A stretch of DNA of 33,740 bases from Roridomyces roridus. Lineage: Eukaryota; Basidiomycota; Agaricomycetes; Agaricales; Mycenaceae. The notes below the pieces were generated by a model. The model was not told the DNA's origin. It did no database searches and was given only the letters and a program-made list of their open reading frames with translations. The DNA is taken from assembly GCA_029378245.1 (NCBI GenBank), contig JARKIF010000288.1, forward strand, positions 1 through 33,740. The letters are read 5' to 3'. Positions 9,891 through 20,882 of the stretch are shown in pieces. Position 1 is the first letter of the stretch. Each line of letters starts with the position of its first letter. The translations under genes were made by a program, and so were the position numbers.

Positions 9891-11699
9891 CTAAGGATGT
9901 ACACGTATACGTTGAACGAGCGATTCTACCCGTTCCCATTCCTCCATGGCCTGAAAAAGAGTCAATTACGCGCAATCGACGCAAACAATCCCGTACCGCT
10001 TTGTAGAATTCAATTTGCCCGTCTGCAAGACTGCCTAACATCTCCTTCATTTCTGCATCTTTCGCGTGCTGGAAGATGGTCTGTTCCCGAAGTGTTTCGT
10101 CGCTGAACGCATCTGAAGTTTCGTGTGCCGTAGTCACAGCGTCTTGAAGCTGCGTATCACATTAGGACTGGACCTGAAAAGACGCAATTGAGATCCTACC
10201 TCCTTGATCTTGACGTCCAGCTTCCTCATCTTCTCAACCCGACTTCTGTCATCATCCGCACCACGCAGAGCATCCACACGGTCCTTCAGGTATGATCCCA
10301 GACCCAGTCCGGTACTGCCAGCATGTCCGTTGATGACTGCGGATAGTCTGTCCCGCTCAGAGGTGACACCCGCCAGATAGTCCGACAGCTCCTCGAAATC
10401 CAGCTGTTTCTGGTCTCGTAGCTTGAGGACAGCACGGTTGGCATGCGAGTAGGTCAAAAGGGAGTGAAGGTGGATCAAGAAAGGATCAGTGGTGTTTTGC
10501 GTCTGGTGGGAATGAGAATTAGTAGCCAGGACCGGTGCAAACGTACTGTGTGCCGCAGGAGCGCCGAAAACTCGAGGAGGGTGTTTGAGAAATGATTGAG
10601 CGGGTCCGTGATACCTGACTCCAAGAATCCGAGACCCTGGACGGCGACGGCGAGGTCGTGATAGTCCGCGGTGAGGTCTTCTCCGGATTCGGGGGCATCT
10701 CATTTAGCCTTAGATACTCGGACATGGAGAGGAGGGCGGTCAAAGACGCAAATAAGAGCAACTCACCGCCTGTACGCGTTCGTAGCCGTGACCATAACCG
10801 TTCTGATGTAACGAGACCCTCTTCGAATTGGTCGACATGTTCCCGCATGCTGAGAAAACGGTCGTCCGGCTTGCGAACTCGTGAGAACGCGTTCAAAAGT
10901 GTATCTGATATGTTGTCGATGATGCCAGGCGTGGGTTCCTGGTTCGGAGGATGGGCTATATGCTGGTGCATGTGTACATGCTGTGGACCGTCAAGATATG
11001 CAGATTACAAGGCGAAATTTGCTGACCCATTCCGTCGACTCGAAGAATGCACGGACAAGCGTACTCCGCTGGAGGGTTGGATGCCGAGATAGTCGTTGGA
11101 GGAAACGGTGCAGACTGGAGGCGTTCCGATTAGGCCAGTTTTGAGCCAGGGAAAGAGCTTACTCCATACGACGCCGTTCCATAAACTCCGGGCTAAACCG
11201 GTCCCCAGTAATGTATTCTGGACACGTTTCTGTGAGTGCCACAACGTCGTGGAGCGCGAATGTCGCGTACCCAGTCGGTGCTTGTCGGGAAGGGCAGGAA
11301 CCACGCAAGCCGGGAAGTCTCGGACAAGATTCTCCCTCAGAAATACAAAGTCCTGGAACCGCCGTCGCGAGGAGGGATTCGGGGTCGAGTATATTCGCAA
11401 GTTGGTCTGAAATGACCGCGTAAATCTCACAAGGTCACGGTCTGCAGCGTCCCGCGACACACCTGGGCCGAGACGAGGTAAGAAACATATGCGTCCTTGG
11501 TTTCTGCTAGCTCCTTGACGGGGTCTGAGACGGTGGTATTGAGGTACCCCTCCCACTTGGGGTCGTTTGGTCCATCGCTGTCCGATGTGCTTTGTCGAAA
11601 GCCTGGGCCAGAGGGGCCGTCGCGGGGAGTCTCGTAGGTGGGTGCCGAGGGCGACTCCCAAGTTACACTGTCGAATACGTCTTCGTCGTCGCCCAGCAT
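9891..11699 (-). CDS. SNX4: Sorting nexin-4 (Snx4/Atg24), PX-BAR protein
   Basis: Snx4 binds PI3P through its PX domain and, as a heterodimer with Snx41/Atg20, drives endosome-to-Golgi retrieval and selective autophagy. Nine exons: 11699-11463, 11406-11271, 11229-11163, 11114-11027, 10980-10767, 10677-10547, 10502-10200, 10149-9997 and 9950-9891; 462 residues. The PX core runs about residues 50-180: VSDPVKELAETKDAYVSYLV, TNLRIYSTPNPSSRRRFQDF, PALPDKHRLE, then ITGDRFSPEFMERRR and FLQRLSRHPTLQRS. A helical BAR-like region follows (AFSRVRKPDDRF...DYLAGVTSERDRL...DGQIEFYKA), ending EEWERVESLVQRIRVHP. The intron before exon 6 (10766 to 10678 or 10681) has two in-frame acceptors. The ATG at 11699 is preferred over an in-frame ATG at 11738, which would add residues unlike the family. 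Confidence 0.93.
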
Positions 11700-11818
11700 G
11701 AGTGCTCGGACTGCGGCTGATCGGTGACGCAAAAGCAAACACGCTCGTGTCGGCTACAGCACTTCCTTCTTCTAATCTACATACGACCACTGGTGCACGG
11801 CCCTCCGTGTCGACTACC
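11700..11818. promoter_or_regulatory. Divergent promoter, SNX4 / PTM1
   Basis: 119 bp lie between opposing start codons. The segment contains a TGACGCAA site that resembles a CRE/bZIP element, which may be chance. Confidence 0.35.
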
Positions 11819-14121
11819 ATGTTTATTCGACTTTTGCCTCTCCTTCTTTCCTTCTGCCTCTCGTGTCTGGCGTACCAAACCACCGTCTTCGACACCGACT
11901 ACTCGCGACAGACATGTGCTGGAATGTGGGCTTCGGCTCGGACGTACATTAATGTGACCTTCGACGCTGCTTCGGCAGGACAATTAGGTTTCAGGATAGT
12001 TCTTCTTCATTTGCAGGACTGATAGAACTACATCAGCCATGGTCATATACCAGTGGGAGGATGTCGGGTACTTGGGCAAAGTCACGTCTCTTACCGACGA
12101 CGAATTACCTGTATGCCCAAAACCTTATACTGGAGTGGAATCTCATTAATTCTCAGCAGAAAACGTATATCTGCACCGCGAACTCCATGGCAAGCGGCTT
12201 CTGTACCGCAGACGAGGTAGGTCGAATAGCTCGGTGAAACTGCACCACTTATTCGTGCAAGATGGGCAAATTCATACTCGATCTCCCGGAGGGGAAATCC
12301 CTCAATTCAACGTCGTTTTGGACAGCGCGCGTCGAGCTCCCCGCAAACCGGACTGGAGGGACTGCCAGCAGCGGCAGCTTGTGGAACAATCCTGAAGGAA
12401 ACCCTGCTCTCCCGGCAAGCAATGGCACGACTCAATGGAGGCGCGCGGATGCCTTGAACCCCAGTCCAGACGGGCTATACGCTTACTCGGAGCCCATCCA
12501 ATATCTCGTGCGCAAAGCAGGCTACTACTGTGTCGGTAAGGTGTCAGCTTTTCTCGTTTGTCGCCTCTCAATACTCCAGCAGCCATGATCCCTGTGACGG
12601 TCGAAGGCCATGACGCTCACGCTACATATCAGGGCCTTGTCTTCTTCCAGAACACCTTCAACGGCATGCTTCCAGCCGCAGACTATCCTAAAGTCAACGT
12701 GAGCACGAATACACGTACACTGGTAGTCTCTAAGCAGCCTTTCAGTTTTATTTTGCCATGTTCTTGGTTTATGCTGCACTGGGCGCTGCTTGGGGGTGGC
12801 TATGTTACCAACACGTGCAAGATTTGCTGCCCATCCAGGTATCTATTCTTCGCTACATTCACAGGATAAAATTACATCTGTCCCAGTATTATCTCTCGGG
12901 ACTTGTTGGGCTGGTTATCATCGAGATGGTTGCGAACTGGGGCAAGTTTACGTCGGCTGTAACTGACTATTGCTAACTATGCTGTAGCATACTACAGATA
13001 TCTCAACGCGCACGGTAAGAGTACAGCATCGACTGTCTTCCTTATCGTTGGTCAGTATCTTTACCAAGGAAATGGGATCTTTCTCACTGAACTGCAGTCG
13101 CCATTCTCGATGCCGGTCGCAATTCCATGTCCTTCTTCATGCTTCTCGTCGTATCCTTGGGCTTGAGTGTCGTCCGAGAATCACTGGGCCGTACGATGCT
13201 CAAATGCCAAATCCTTGCTGGGGCGCATTTCGTGTTTGGAAGTAAGTTTTTCCGCGTTCTGTTCGGTCTGCTATCCTGACAACTTTAGTTCTGTATGCCA
13301 TCGGCATTGTCGAGCTCGAGCTGGAATCGACGTCAGCGCTTGTGCTCCTGATGTTTGTCATTCCCTTGGCTTTTACTCTCAGCGGCTTCCTGCTATGGAT
13401 TTTGTACTCGTTGAATGGTCAGGCCACATCCAAACAATCACAAATGTATATCTAACGAATAATCCAGCGACGATCACCCAACTGCGGGCCCGCAAGCAAC
13501 GGTACAAACTCTCTATGTTCGAGTACTTGTACCGCATCCTTTTGTTTGCGGTTCTTGTCATTGCTATCTTCTTCGTGGTGTCCACACTCTCCTTCTCCGG
13601 CCGTCTTGCTGAAGGTGGTTTCTTCACATGCACCGGTTTTCGCAATACTGACTCGTTGGTAGATTATTCTGCAAACACTTGGCGTGTCCGATGGTGGCTA
13701 CTCGATGGCTGGCTCGCTTTGCTGTATCTCGTCTCTTTCACTGCTATCGCCTACCTGTGGCGCCCAAGCGCGAATAACAGAAGATATGTTCTCCTTCTAT
13801 CGTTATTTTCCTCTTGGCTTATCCTCATGCACATTAGCGATGTCTGACGAGATTGCGCAAGACGAGGAGGACGCCGAGGACTATGATTTGGAGTCGATGG
13901 GTCACCGAGGGCGGATCCCAGACGAGGACGATGACGATGCTGCAACCCTGGTCGGCTCCCGGCGACACGAGCCAATCGCTGAGGACAACGTAGTTTTCGA
14001 GATAGGTGATGAGGACGGCGGTAGCGATGACGAGGAAGAGGCGAAAAAGAGGCGCCGTCGGCTTTCTGGGGAGCCCCACAGCGCTGAGGATGAGAGACGG
14101 GGACTCATGAACGGCGAGTAG
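11819..14121 (+). CDS. PTM1: PTM1-like GOLD-domain seven-transmembrane protein (Lung_7-TM_R family)
   Basis: Fungal relative of yeast Ptm1 and human GPR107/108-type proteins of the Golgi/endosome system. Thirteen exons: 11819-11987, 12037-12110, 12157-12216, 12262-12535, 12583-12698, 12746-12838, 12887-12941, 12988-13050, 13098-13241, 13289-13417, 13468-13614, 13663-13787 and 13838-14121; about 577 residues. The N-terminus has a signal peptide (MFIRLLPLLLSFCLSCLA). The lumenal domain includes AMVIYQWEDVGYLGK, YICTANS and GKFILDLPEGKS. Seven hydrophobic helices then run from FAMFLVYAALGAAWGWLCYQ to LLDGWLALLYLVSFTAIAYLW. The cytosolic tail is acidic and ends in an Arg/Lys cluster. Intron 12942-12987 is GC-AG (GCAAGT donor). 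The last junction is one base out of phase: the conserved AMSDEIAQ needs a G that is missing near 13788. Two acceptors are NAGNAG tandems (12154-12159, 12577-12582). Confidence 0.88.
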
Positions 14122-14217
14122 CATTTCTGCGATACATACTTGAGTAGAAAGTGTAAATTATGGGTCGGATTCTCGTGGTATCAGTGGCTGTTCGGCCACG
14201 CTCAAGCTTCCTTCGCG

Positions 14218-16588
14218 ATGCGTCGATCATCCGTTCTCCAATCCAAAGTCGTCGTGGCGTACACCAAGTTTCTACGCGGCCCCATTGAGGATTCTGCTTT
14301 CTACGCCGAACTATTTACTTTGGAAGTCGACCGCGGACATCTGCAGGCAGAGTTAAACGCCCTTCCCACTGAAGTCTTCCTTGGCTCTCTCAAGGTCTGT
14401 AGCACCAGCATCCTTCAGGGAATGTACGAACCAAATTCAGCCCAGCTTCAATGCCCTCGTTCGCGCGTGTCTCCAGCATGCCAGCGCAGCCGCTCCGAGC
14501 AACGACGCGAAAAGGCAAGCGCTCGAGACGCTATCCATCCTGGTGCGAAACAATTTCCCTTGGGGCATTCATGTCGCATTAAATATGCACCTTAGACGCG
14601 CTGTTTCTTTGCCAAAACGCCTACGGGCTTTGAGGTGATGGAAGTTTTCGCGGGCGGCGTCAACCAGAGCGATGCGGTCTTTACGGTGTGTTTCCCGCTC
14701 AATCTGCTGCTTCCTCGTTCATCTTTGACTTAGAATTTCACTGCGCTTATAAATGACTCTTTAGCCAATGAGGATATCCCTGTCGATATCCGACACCAGG
14801 TGCTCCAGCTGGCATTGTGAGACTTCTTCATCCTGCGTAGCGTGAAGATCTCATGAATTTCAGAATATTCATGTGTGGTGTCGGACAGGTGAGGAGGAGA
14901 CTGTCCATCTCAAGGCCAGTTGTTCATATTCCCTAGCTCAGTCCTGGCGCCTACTTTCTGCGTCGTGATCTTTACCCTTGTATTGTTTTGGTTTGTCCTT
15001 TATCCTGCTCTCAGTATGCCTTCTCATGAGCTCAGTTCATCAAAGCGCCGGAAACGGAGATTTACACCTTCGAGGCTATCCTATTGTAAGCCAACCGGCC
15101 ATGATTAAGCCACAGGTACTCAGAAATTTCAGGTTAGCCGTTCTCGCCAATTTTCACAAGTCCAAACAAAATCCCTACCTTCAACGAATATCCGAGTCCG
15201 AGGACAAGGACTTGATGCGCAAAATTTGTTGGGCCTCCAACTTTGCTTTGGACGCCGTGGTCAAGGCCTACCAAGAAATCGTTGATGACGATGTACAGAC
15301 ACTGGCCTCGACTTTTGGTTCCATGATTTCAATGCTGAGACCGGATCGAGCTCTAACTCCTGTCGATCCTCCAAAAGAGTTGTTCAAGAGCCAGTACGTG
15401 CGAATGCACAAATATTTAGCTATGGCTTACGGTGATAGACCGATAGAAGCATGTGTTGTGCTACTTCCAGTGTTCGAGTTCTTACGCACCAATCTGACGT
15501 TCCCGCTGGCTCTCATCTCACCGCCAGAGGAAGGTGCAAAATCCAGCACCGTGTCCTCGCCTTGGAGCACCATTCTTTCTCTGTCCTCCTATCTTCTAAC
15601 ACACGCATCCTCGACATCGTCGCCGCGAGCCATTGTGTACGCAAACCTTTGCCTGAACACCCTCTTCACGCTCGTTCGAAATGACGGTGTCCTGTTCTCG
15701 TTTTCACAACCGAGCGATGAACGAATTCGGCTTTGTCGACAACGGCTGCCCGTGCTGCCCGCTCCTGCGGCGCGGCGTCCTCCACTGTGCGCGTTGCTTG
15801 ATTGTTGTGTGCTTTGGCTCCGGCACAATCTGCACAAGAAGTTGGAAGTGCAGTCATATACGTGAGTCGCGAATCCTCGGAAACAACTCTCATTGATTGG
15901 GGCCAGAACATGCATTTGGGTTTGCTACCGCGTCGTCTGGTTCTTGAACAAAGCCCATATCCGGCTCGAGTACACATGGCAAGAATTATGGAGTGCGCTC
16001 ATCGGATTACTGGCGTTTCTGTCGTCGAAATTGGACAGTCTCACGACCACAGGCGGCGTCGAACAACTAGCAAGAACGGTAAGTGCATGAACCCACCTTT
16101 ATTTTCAATCTCATCGTTGTGGCAGACGATACTCCTTTTGGATCTGTGTCTTGCGAAATGTGAAACGCTCTTGCCAACGCCGCAAGCTATCCACCAGTTT
16201 GTTGTGAGTAGAACAATGGTGCTGTTTCGTGTGCTGACTATAGCAGTACGAGCTAGTAAGATCATCATCAGTCCTGGAGGCGCAGCTATCACTCCTCAAG
16301 GCGCTTGCACTACCTCAAGCCGCTGAACGACGCACCTCCTGGACGGATGAGCAACCCGCCGAGATGCTTTTAGCCCGGCTATTGGGCACCACCGAGTTTT
16401 ATCAGAAAAAGGTTGCCGAATCGCGATCACAGTCGGCCAAAGGCGCGATGCGGGTCGTCGCGGCGGAAATCGACAGAGACGGGTTGCAGGGGATGCGTGA
16501 TTTTCGGGAGACGGAGCCTCCTGGGGAGGTTGCTGAAGTCACGTTTTCGCGATTTGCGTGTAGTGATGTCTTGTCTCTTATGCCTTGA
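14218..16588 (+). CDS. ARMH3 (C10orf76/UPF0668)-like armadillo-like helical protein
   Basis: Human ARMH3 acts at the Golgi with PI4KB and GBF1; the fungal role is inferred. Eleven exons: 14218-14394, 14441-14542, 14596-14685, 14734-14816, 14864-14888, 14937-14990, 15036-15085, 15133-15861, 15907-16078, 16126-16203 and 16247-16588; 633 residues; introns 43-53 nt; frame closed. Family landmarks in order: AYTKFLRGPIEDSAFYAELF near the start, TGFEVMEVFAGG, LQLALIFMCGVGQLSPGAYF, PETEIYTFEAILL, LANFHKSKQNPYLQRI, VVLLPVFEFLRTN, then HIRLEYTWQELWSALIGLL. No signal peptide or membrane segment. The ATG at 14218 is the first one in frame. It starts 96 bp after the PTM1 stop on the same strand. An Arg/Glu-rich end (EIDRDGLQGMRDF) closes the protein. 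Confidence 0.85.
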
Positions 16589-17590
16589 GTTTTCATGTGT
16601 GCTTGAGGGCGAAGCGACTCGGACTGGTGGACCACGAGAGACATCCGTTTCCGTATTCCGGGCAAAGTAATATTAATTAAGACTTTCGTTCTTGGTCGCA
16701 CGGAATAGAAGAGAAAAATCGGATTTATTTGGATAGTACGTGCAGTGTGCAACTTCCAACTCCGTTCCTCCCCAAACACCTTCCAAGCTAATTCGTTCAT
16801 TGTCCTTTCCTTGCACCCTCCCCTCACATATGGACATCTTACTTCCTCCCCCCATTTCAATCCCAGTCAGAACATCGAGAACGAGGTTGGTTTGATGGTA
16901 TGATGTAGGCTCTGCGTGTTGTCATGCGGGCGTGGGTGGCTGGAGGACGTGATGCCAGGTGGGCGAGGCGCGAAGGATGGTGGTTGCCGATGGGCGGTGA
17001 GGGATAGGTTGTGGACGAAACCAGACCAGCGAGATGAGCATTGGCCAAGACGGGCGGACGGACAACTCCAACGACGCGAACAAAAGACCCTCCTCCACCG
17101 AAACTCCAATCCGACAGCTGCCCAGCTAGACGTCGCCCGAGTCGAAAGTGCGACCACCCCCCGCGCCAACGTCTTGCTGAGTCGGTTTCAACCACGTACC
17201 GCGGCGTGCGGCAGCCCAAGCGTCCTTGCCGGCCGTACCTTGCTTGGTCTTCGCGTCGTGGTCCCGCCGGTCTTGGAGTGGTGATGGTGGTTTGGAGCAA
17301 ATGAGTCGTGTCGCTGTCGTCTCCGTCGACAGGCAGGGTCCTGTGTGCGACGTCCGTCTTGTTCCGAGCCTTGGGATCTCGCTGGGGGTGCTTGACGTGG
17401 GGGCGGCGTCGAGCGGGAGGAGAAGGAGGGCGGAAAGAGGAAGCGGGCGACGAGTGAAGACGACGTTGATTCATCTCGACGAGCAGGGCGACAGTCCGAC
17501 CGGGAGAGGGAGCAGCGGACAGCAGCAGGCGAGACGTGGCCATCGTGGGCTCAGTCGCGCGGCCCTGGCCTAACCCAGCAACTAGTCGGC

Positions 17591-17704
17591 AAGGGTCCTA
17601 CCACAGGAGGGGGGGCGAGTGCGGGGGCAAGGCTGGCCATAATATGTAGGGGGCGGCGCGCCAATACCCAGTCCGCAGCTATCTAGCCTGATGTGGTAGG
17701 TCCC
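17591..17704. repeat. Imperfect inverted repeat, arms about 15-18 bp
   Basis: The left arm GGGTCCTACCACAGG at about 17591-17605 pairs with the right arm CCTGATGTGGTAGGTCCC at 17687-17704, apart from a mismatch and a 3 nt bulge. The arms are separated by about 80 bp of GC-rich DNA. This could be a hairpin or small MITE-like relic. Confidence 0.4.
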
Positions 17705-18595
17705 ACAATTCCTGCTTCGCGTCGAGGGTCGTCCTTGATTCACTTCATCGCTGGGGCGGCGGCGAGAGGAGGGTGTCGAGGGCGGAGGTATGAAGCTAAT
17801 AGAACGCGTCAGCGAGTGGTCAACAGCGGCGAGAACTCTGCTTACAATGTCCGAGACGACGCGCGACCATCGCCGAGTGAGAGTTGGAGTGATTCTGAAA
17901 GGGCGAGTCAATACTGGCGTGGTAGGTGACGACCAAGATGCATTACCTCGCTACCGACAGACATCGCTCATTGGAACGCGGGCGGGGCGGGCAACGGCGA
18001 GGTCTATAACGGCGAGTCAGCATGGACGCTACAGAGGACGATGAGGACAGACGAACGGTAAGACCACTGCTAGCCAGGCCATCGAGGAACGCTGGGTGCC
18101 CGAAGACGGAGGAAGAGGTAGTAGTAGTCGCTCCATGGGAGGAGGAAGGAGAAGAAGATGGGGATTAGAGGCCGAAAATCGTTTCTTATACCTCTTCCAC
18201 GTTGCATTTCGCACAAGAATGGAGATCGGACAGCGGATGTCGAGCGGAAGGAATTTACTCGGGGCATGGCCAAGGCATGGCTCGGAGACTGATAAAGTTT
18301 TTGTCGGAAAACTTTTTGTCCAGGGCGTCGCCGTGGATTCTTGCGTGCGTAGTAGAACCGGGTAAGGCGCTGGGTGAGTGCACCAGTGAGATGACGCGCT
18401 TCAACGACGAGAGACGCGTCAGTATAGAAGTCGAGCAAGAGAGGCGCGTCCCACGTGACTACAACCGCAACTTGCAAATGCAACTGAAGGGGAGCCCAAA
18501 TTTCGACCATACAAATTTTATATTCCAGTCAGTCCGCTCAATCCACAGCAAGTAGGTAGACAGACAAAGCAATAAGACGACAACGACGAGAGGAA

Positions 18596-18610
18596 GGGAG
18601 GGAGGGAGGG
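18596..18610 (+). repeat. (GGGA)n tract, G-quadruplex candidate
   Basis: GGGAGGGAGGGAGGG has four G3 runs with single-base loops, the standard intramolecular quadruplex pattern. It lies about 335 bp beyond the stop of the RRM-like gene. Confidence 0.6.
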
Positions 18611-18944
18611 TATGCATGTATGTACAAAAGACCGTATGATATGCGACTGAAGGAGTGGTGGTAGTACAGTATGTATCGTGAAGAAAATTAGGTGGAGATG
18701 ACAATAAAGAATCGGGTCCGGGGTACGTTATCGTGCGTGGTTGGCTGCGATTCCAGTCAGATTTTTCTGAAAAAAAAGGAAGCCTCGAACGACTCACGCA
18801 TAATGTCATTTCTAGAGATGTTGGGCATAATGGGGTCATGAATCCAAAGGATTATGTGCATCGAATAATAGATTAGAGGGATGAGCTGCGGAGCCGGTCA
18901 GTAAACCAGCTAATGCCGTGGCAAGTACTCACATTGGACGGATG

Positions 18945-20563
18945 CTATCGACTATTTTCACCTGCATTCCCAGTATACCACGACAACTGAACACTGCCAA
19001 CACCGCGGATATACACCTTGGCGCGAAGTCGACAAACAGTGTCCGCAACGTCCGCATCCCGAAAGTGTACATGCAAGTCATCGTTCGGCATCCTCGTTAT
19101 CTGGCTCACTTCACCAAAGCTCTGCAAATATGTTACAAAAAGGTCCCTCGACAGGGAAGAAAGCTCCTACCTCGCACCATCGCTTGGCAGCGTCAAACTT
19201 GCGCGTATCCCCAGCCGCGATGCCACTAATAACAAGCTTCTTCTTCCTCTTTCCCCTAGGCCCGATTGAAGCAAACGAGACACGAGGGAGGGTACGGTTC
19301 TTGTTTTCCGGAGAGGAGTAAGCCACCTCCGGCTTGCTTGCCTTGTCCTTGGGTGGTGGGGAATCCGCAACGGTATTCGAGCTGGCAAGCCTCGACCCAG
19401 GTTTTGGACCAAGAGGTACACGGGGACGGGGCGGCATCCCAAGATATCCATCGGCCGACATGGTTGACAGCGCCCCACGAGGCGATGAAGAGCGTGAATA
19501 GAACTCGCTCAAGTCGTCCAAGTATGATGGGCTGGGTCCAGACCATACAGAGAACGACGATGCATTCGCACTGGAATCCAGTTTGAGCACACTGCCTCCA
19601 GGGCCATACGACCGACTTCGAGCTCGGATCGACTCGGTGGGCGTACCCGGCAAATCCCCGGCAGTCGTCAGTGTCGTCGTCGTATAGGTACGACTCGATG
19701 AGATACTGGGCCGCGACTGGTGGGGCAGCGAGTCCGAGTGCGCGATAGACGACTGAGATGGCGACATGCCGAAATGCCCCAACACGCTCGGCCGCCATCT
19801 TGACTTTGTCGTTGTTGGCGAGGGTTGGGGGTCCATTAGGACGTTGACGCCGGACAGACTGGACGACCGTGTATGCCTCGAATGCGTCGTTTCCGTGCTG
19901 CTGCGTGGTGCACGAGGAAAGAACAACCCTCGCGCCGTCGGTGAGCGCGACGCTGGCTCTCCAGTGGAAGAAACCGCGACTGACGACGCCGGGGAATGCG
20001 AACGGAAAGGGTTGCGAAACGACGAGGGAGTCGGTAACAGTTTAAGGGTCGAGCCCCGACGTGAAGGGGTCATTACAGGCGTTCCAGGCAGCTAGAATGA
20101 AAAAGCAGATATTTAAGAACCCGAACTCCACACATCTAATCGCCGATCACCGCAAACGCACCTCTGGTGGAAGGGGGATATCGTCCTCGAGAAGATCGTA
20201 GCTGCTCATAGAAACCGCACTCGTGTTGAACTTGGGCGAGCCAAGGAGTTCGGGGTACGCCAGATATGGATTAGACCGCGTTCCAGCATGAAAGGGCTGT
20301 GGTGGTGGCGTATCAACCTCGACGTCGGGCTGTTGCTGGTCCAGTATCCACTTGTCCAGCATACTCGACCGCCTCCTTCGCGGTTGAAGCAAGAGGGGAG
20401 TAATGTTGAACGGGTCGTCCTCTACGGCAGTATAAGGGGCGTCACCATGGCTTTCGAAGACCGTGGACGACTGCCCTATAACGCGAAGAAGCACGTATTT
20501 AGATGAGGATTTGAACTAGTAGACAGAGTATAAGCTTCACGCACCGAGTTTACGCGTGCGCAT
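18945..20563 (-). CDS. RRM-like protein with long disordered N-terminus, function unknown
   Basis: Exons 20563-20545, 20475-20162, 20091-19171 and 19121-18945; introns 69, 70 and 49 nt; 476 residues. Residues 1 to about 370 are Ser/Thr/Pro-rich and low in complexity (SRSPTARG, TTTTLTTAGD and similar), with PFNITPLLLQPRRRRSSML and YLAYPELLG as possible short linear motifs. The last 90 residues look like a divergent RNA recognition motif: KKKLVISGIAAGD would be beta-1/RNP2, SFGEVSQITRMPNDDLHVHF spans beta-2 to RNP1, and the end reads GVGSVQLSWYTGNAG. The tiny 19 nt first exon (MRTRKL) is the weakest part of the model. The true C-terminus could extend through another intron, since a GT follows the GNA codons. 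No specific function is assigned. Confidence 0.7.
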
Positions 20564-20882
20564 CGCGTGTCTGCTAGCGTTCTTGAAAGCAAAAGTCGAG
20601 ATACAAGAGGGGTCGTGGTCGTGGATTGTGTATTTGTGCAAAGAGAACAGAGGTTGTACACGGGAAACAAAATACAGAAGAGCTGGGGCCTTGGCCAAGA
20701 TGTGTTCAGCAACAGGCAGTCATGGCGGAGGGGTGAGATGAGTTGTGGTCGGTGGGAAGTGATAGTGTGTTGAATGAACGGCGTGACCTGACGAAATCGC
20801 AGCCTCGTTGCTGATCGCTTCCATATTTGGACACCGGCAAAGCGCCTCGAGGCGCCATCGCCGCGCCTGGCCCGAAACGCGA
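20564..20882. other. Intergenic, no gene seen
   Basis: This 319 bp stretch lies between the 5' end of the RRM-like gene and the 3' end of CFD1, both on the minus strand. It should hold the RRM-like promoter and the CFD1 terminator. No clear motif stands out. Confidence 0.5.

Larger units (their letters stand above)
16589..18944. other. 2.4 kb stretch without a recognisable gene
   Basis: The DNA is GC-rich and open in several overlapping frames at once (for example 16857-17543 minus and 17226-17573 plus). The encoded peptides are low-complexity Arg/Pro/Ser strings without motifs, and no frame joins across introns into a known family. It contains an imperfect inverted repeat (17591-17605 / 17687-17704) and a GGGA tract (18596-18610). 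It could hold a non-coding transcript, long UTRs or a rapidly evolving disordered protein. Confidence 0.5.

Noticed and set aside
11005..11895. Long minus open frame of 296 residues over the start of SNX4
   Set aside because: It reads through SNX4 introns and out of frame upstream; only its middle part is true SNX4 exon sequence.
13902..14124. Minus frames antisense to the PTM1 tail
   Set aside because: They arise from the acidic Asp/Glu repeat codons of the PTM1 cytosolic tail.
16857..17573. Long minus open frame 16857-17543 and plus frame 17226-17573
   Set aside because: High GC keeps several frames open at once; the peptides are Arg/Pro/Ser-rich and do not resemble known proteins. I cannot exclude a disordered protein.
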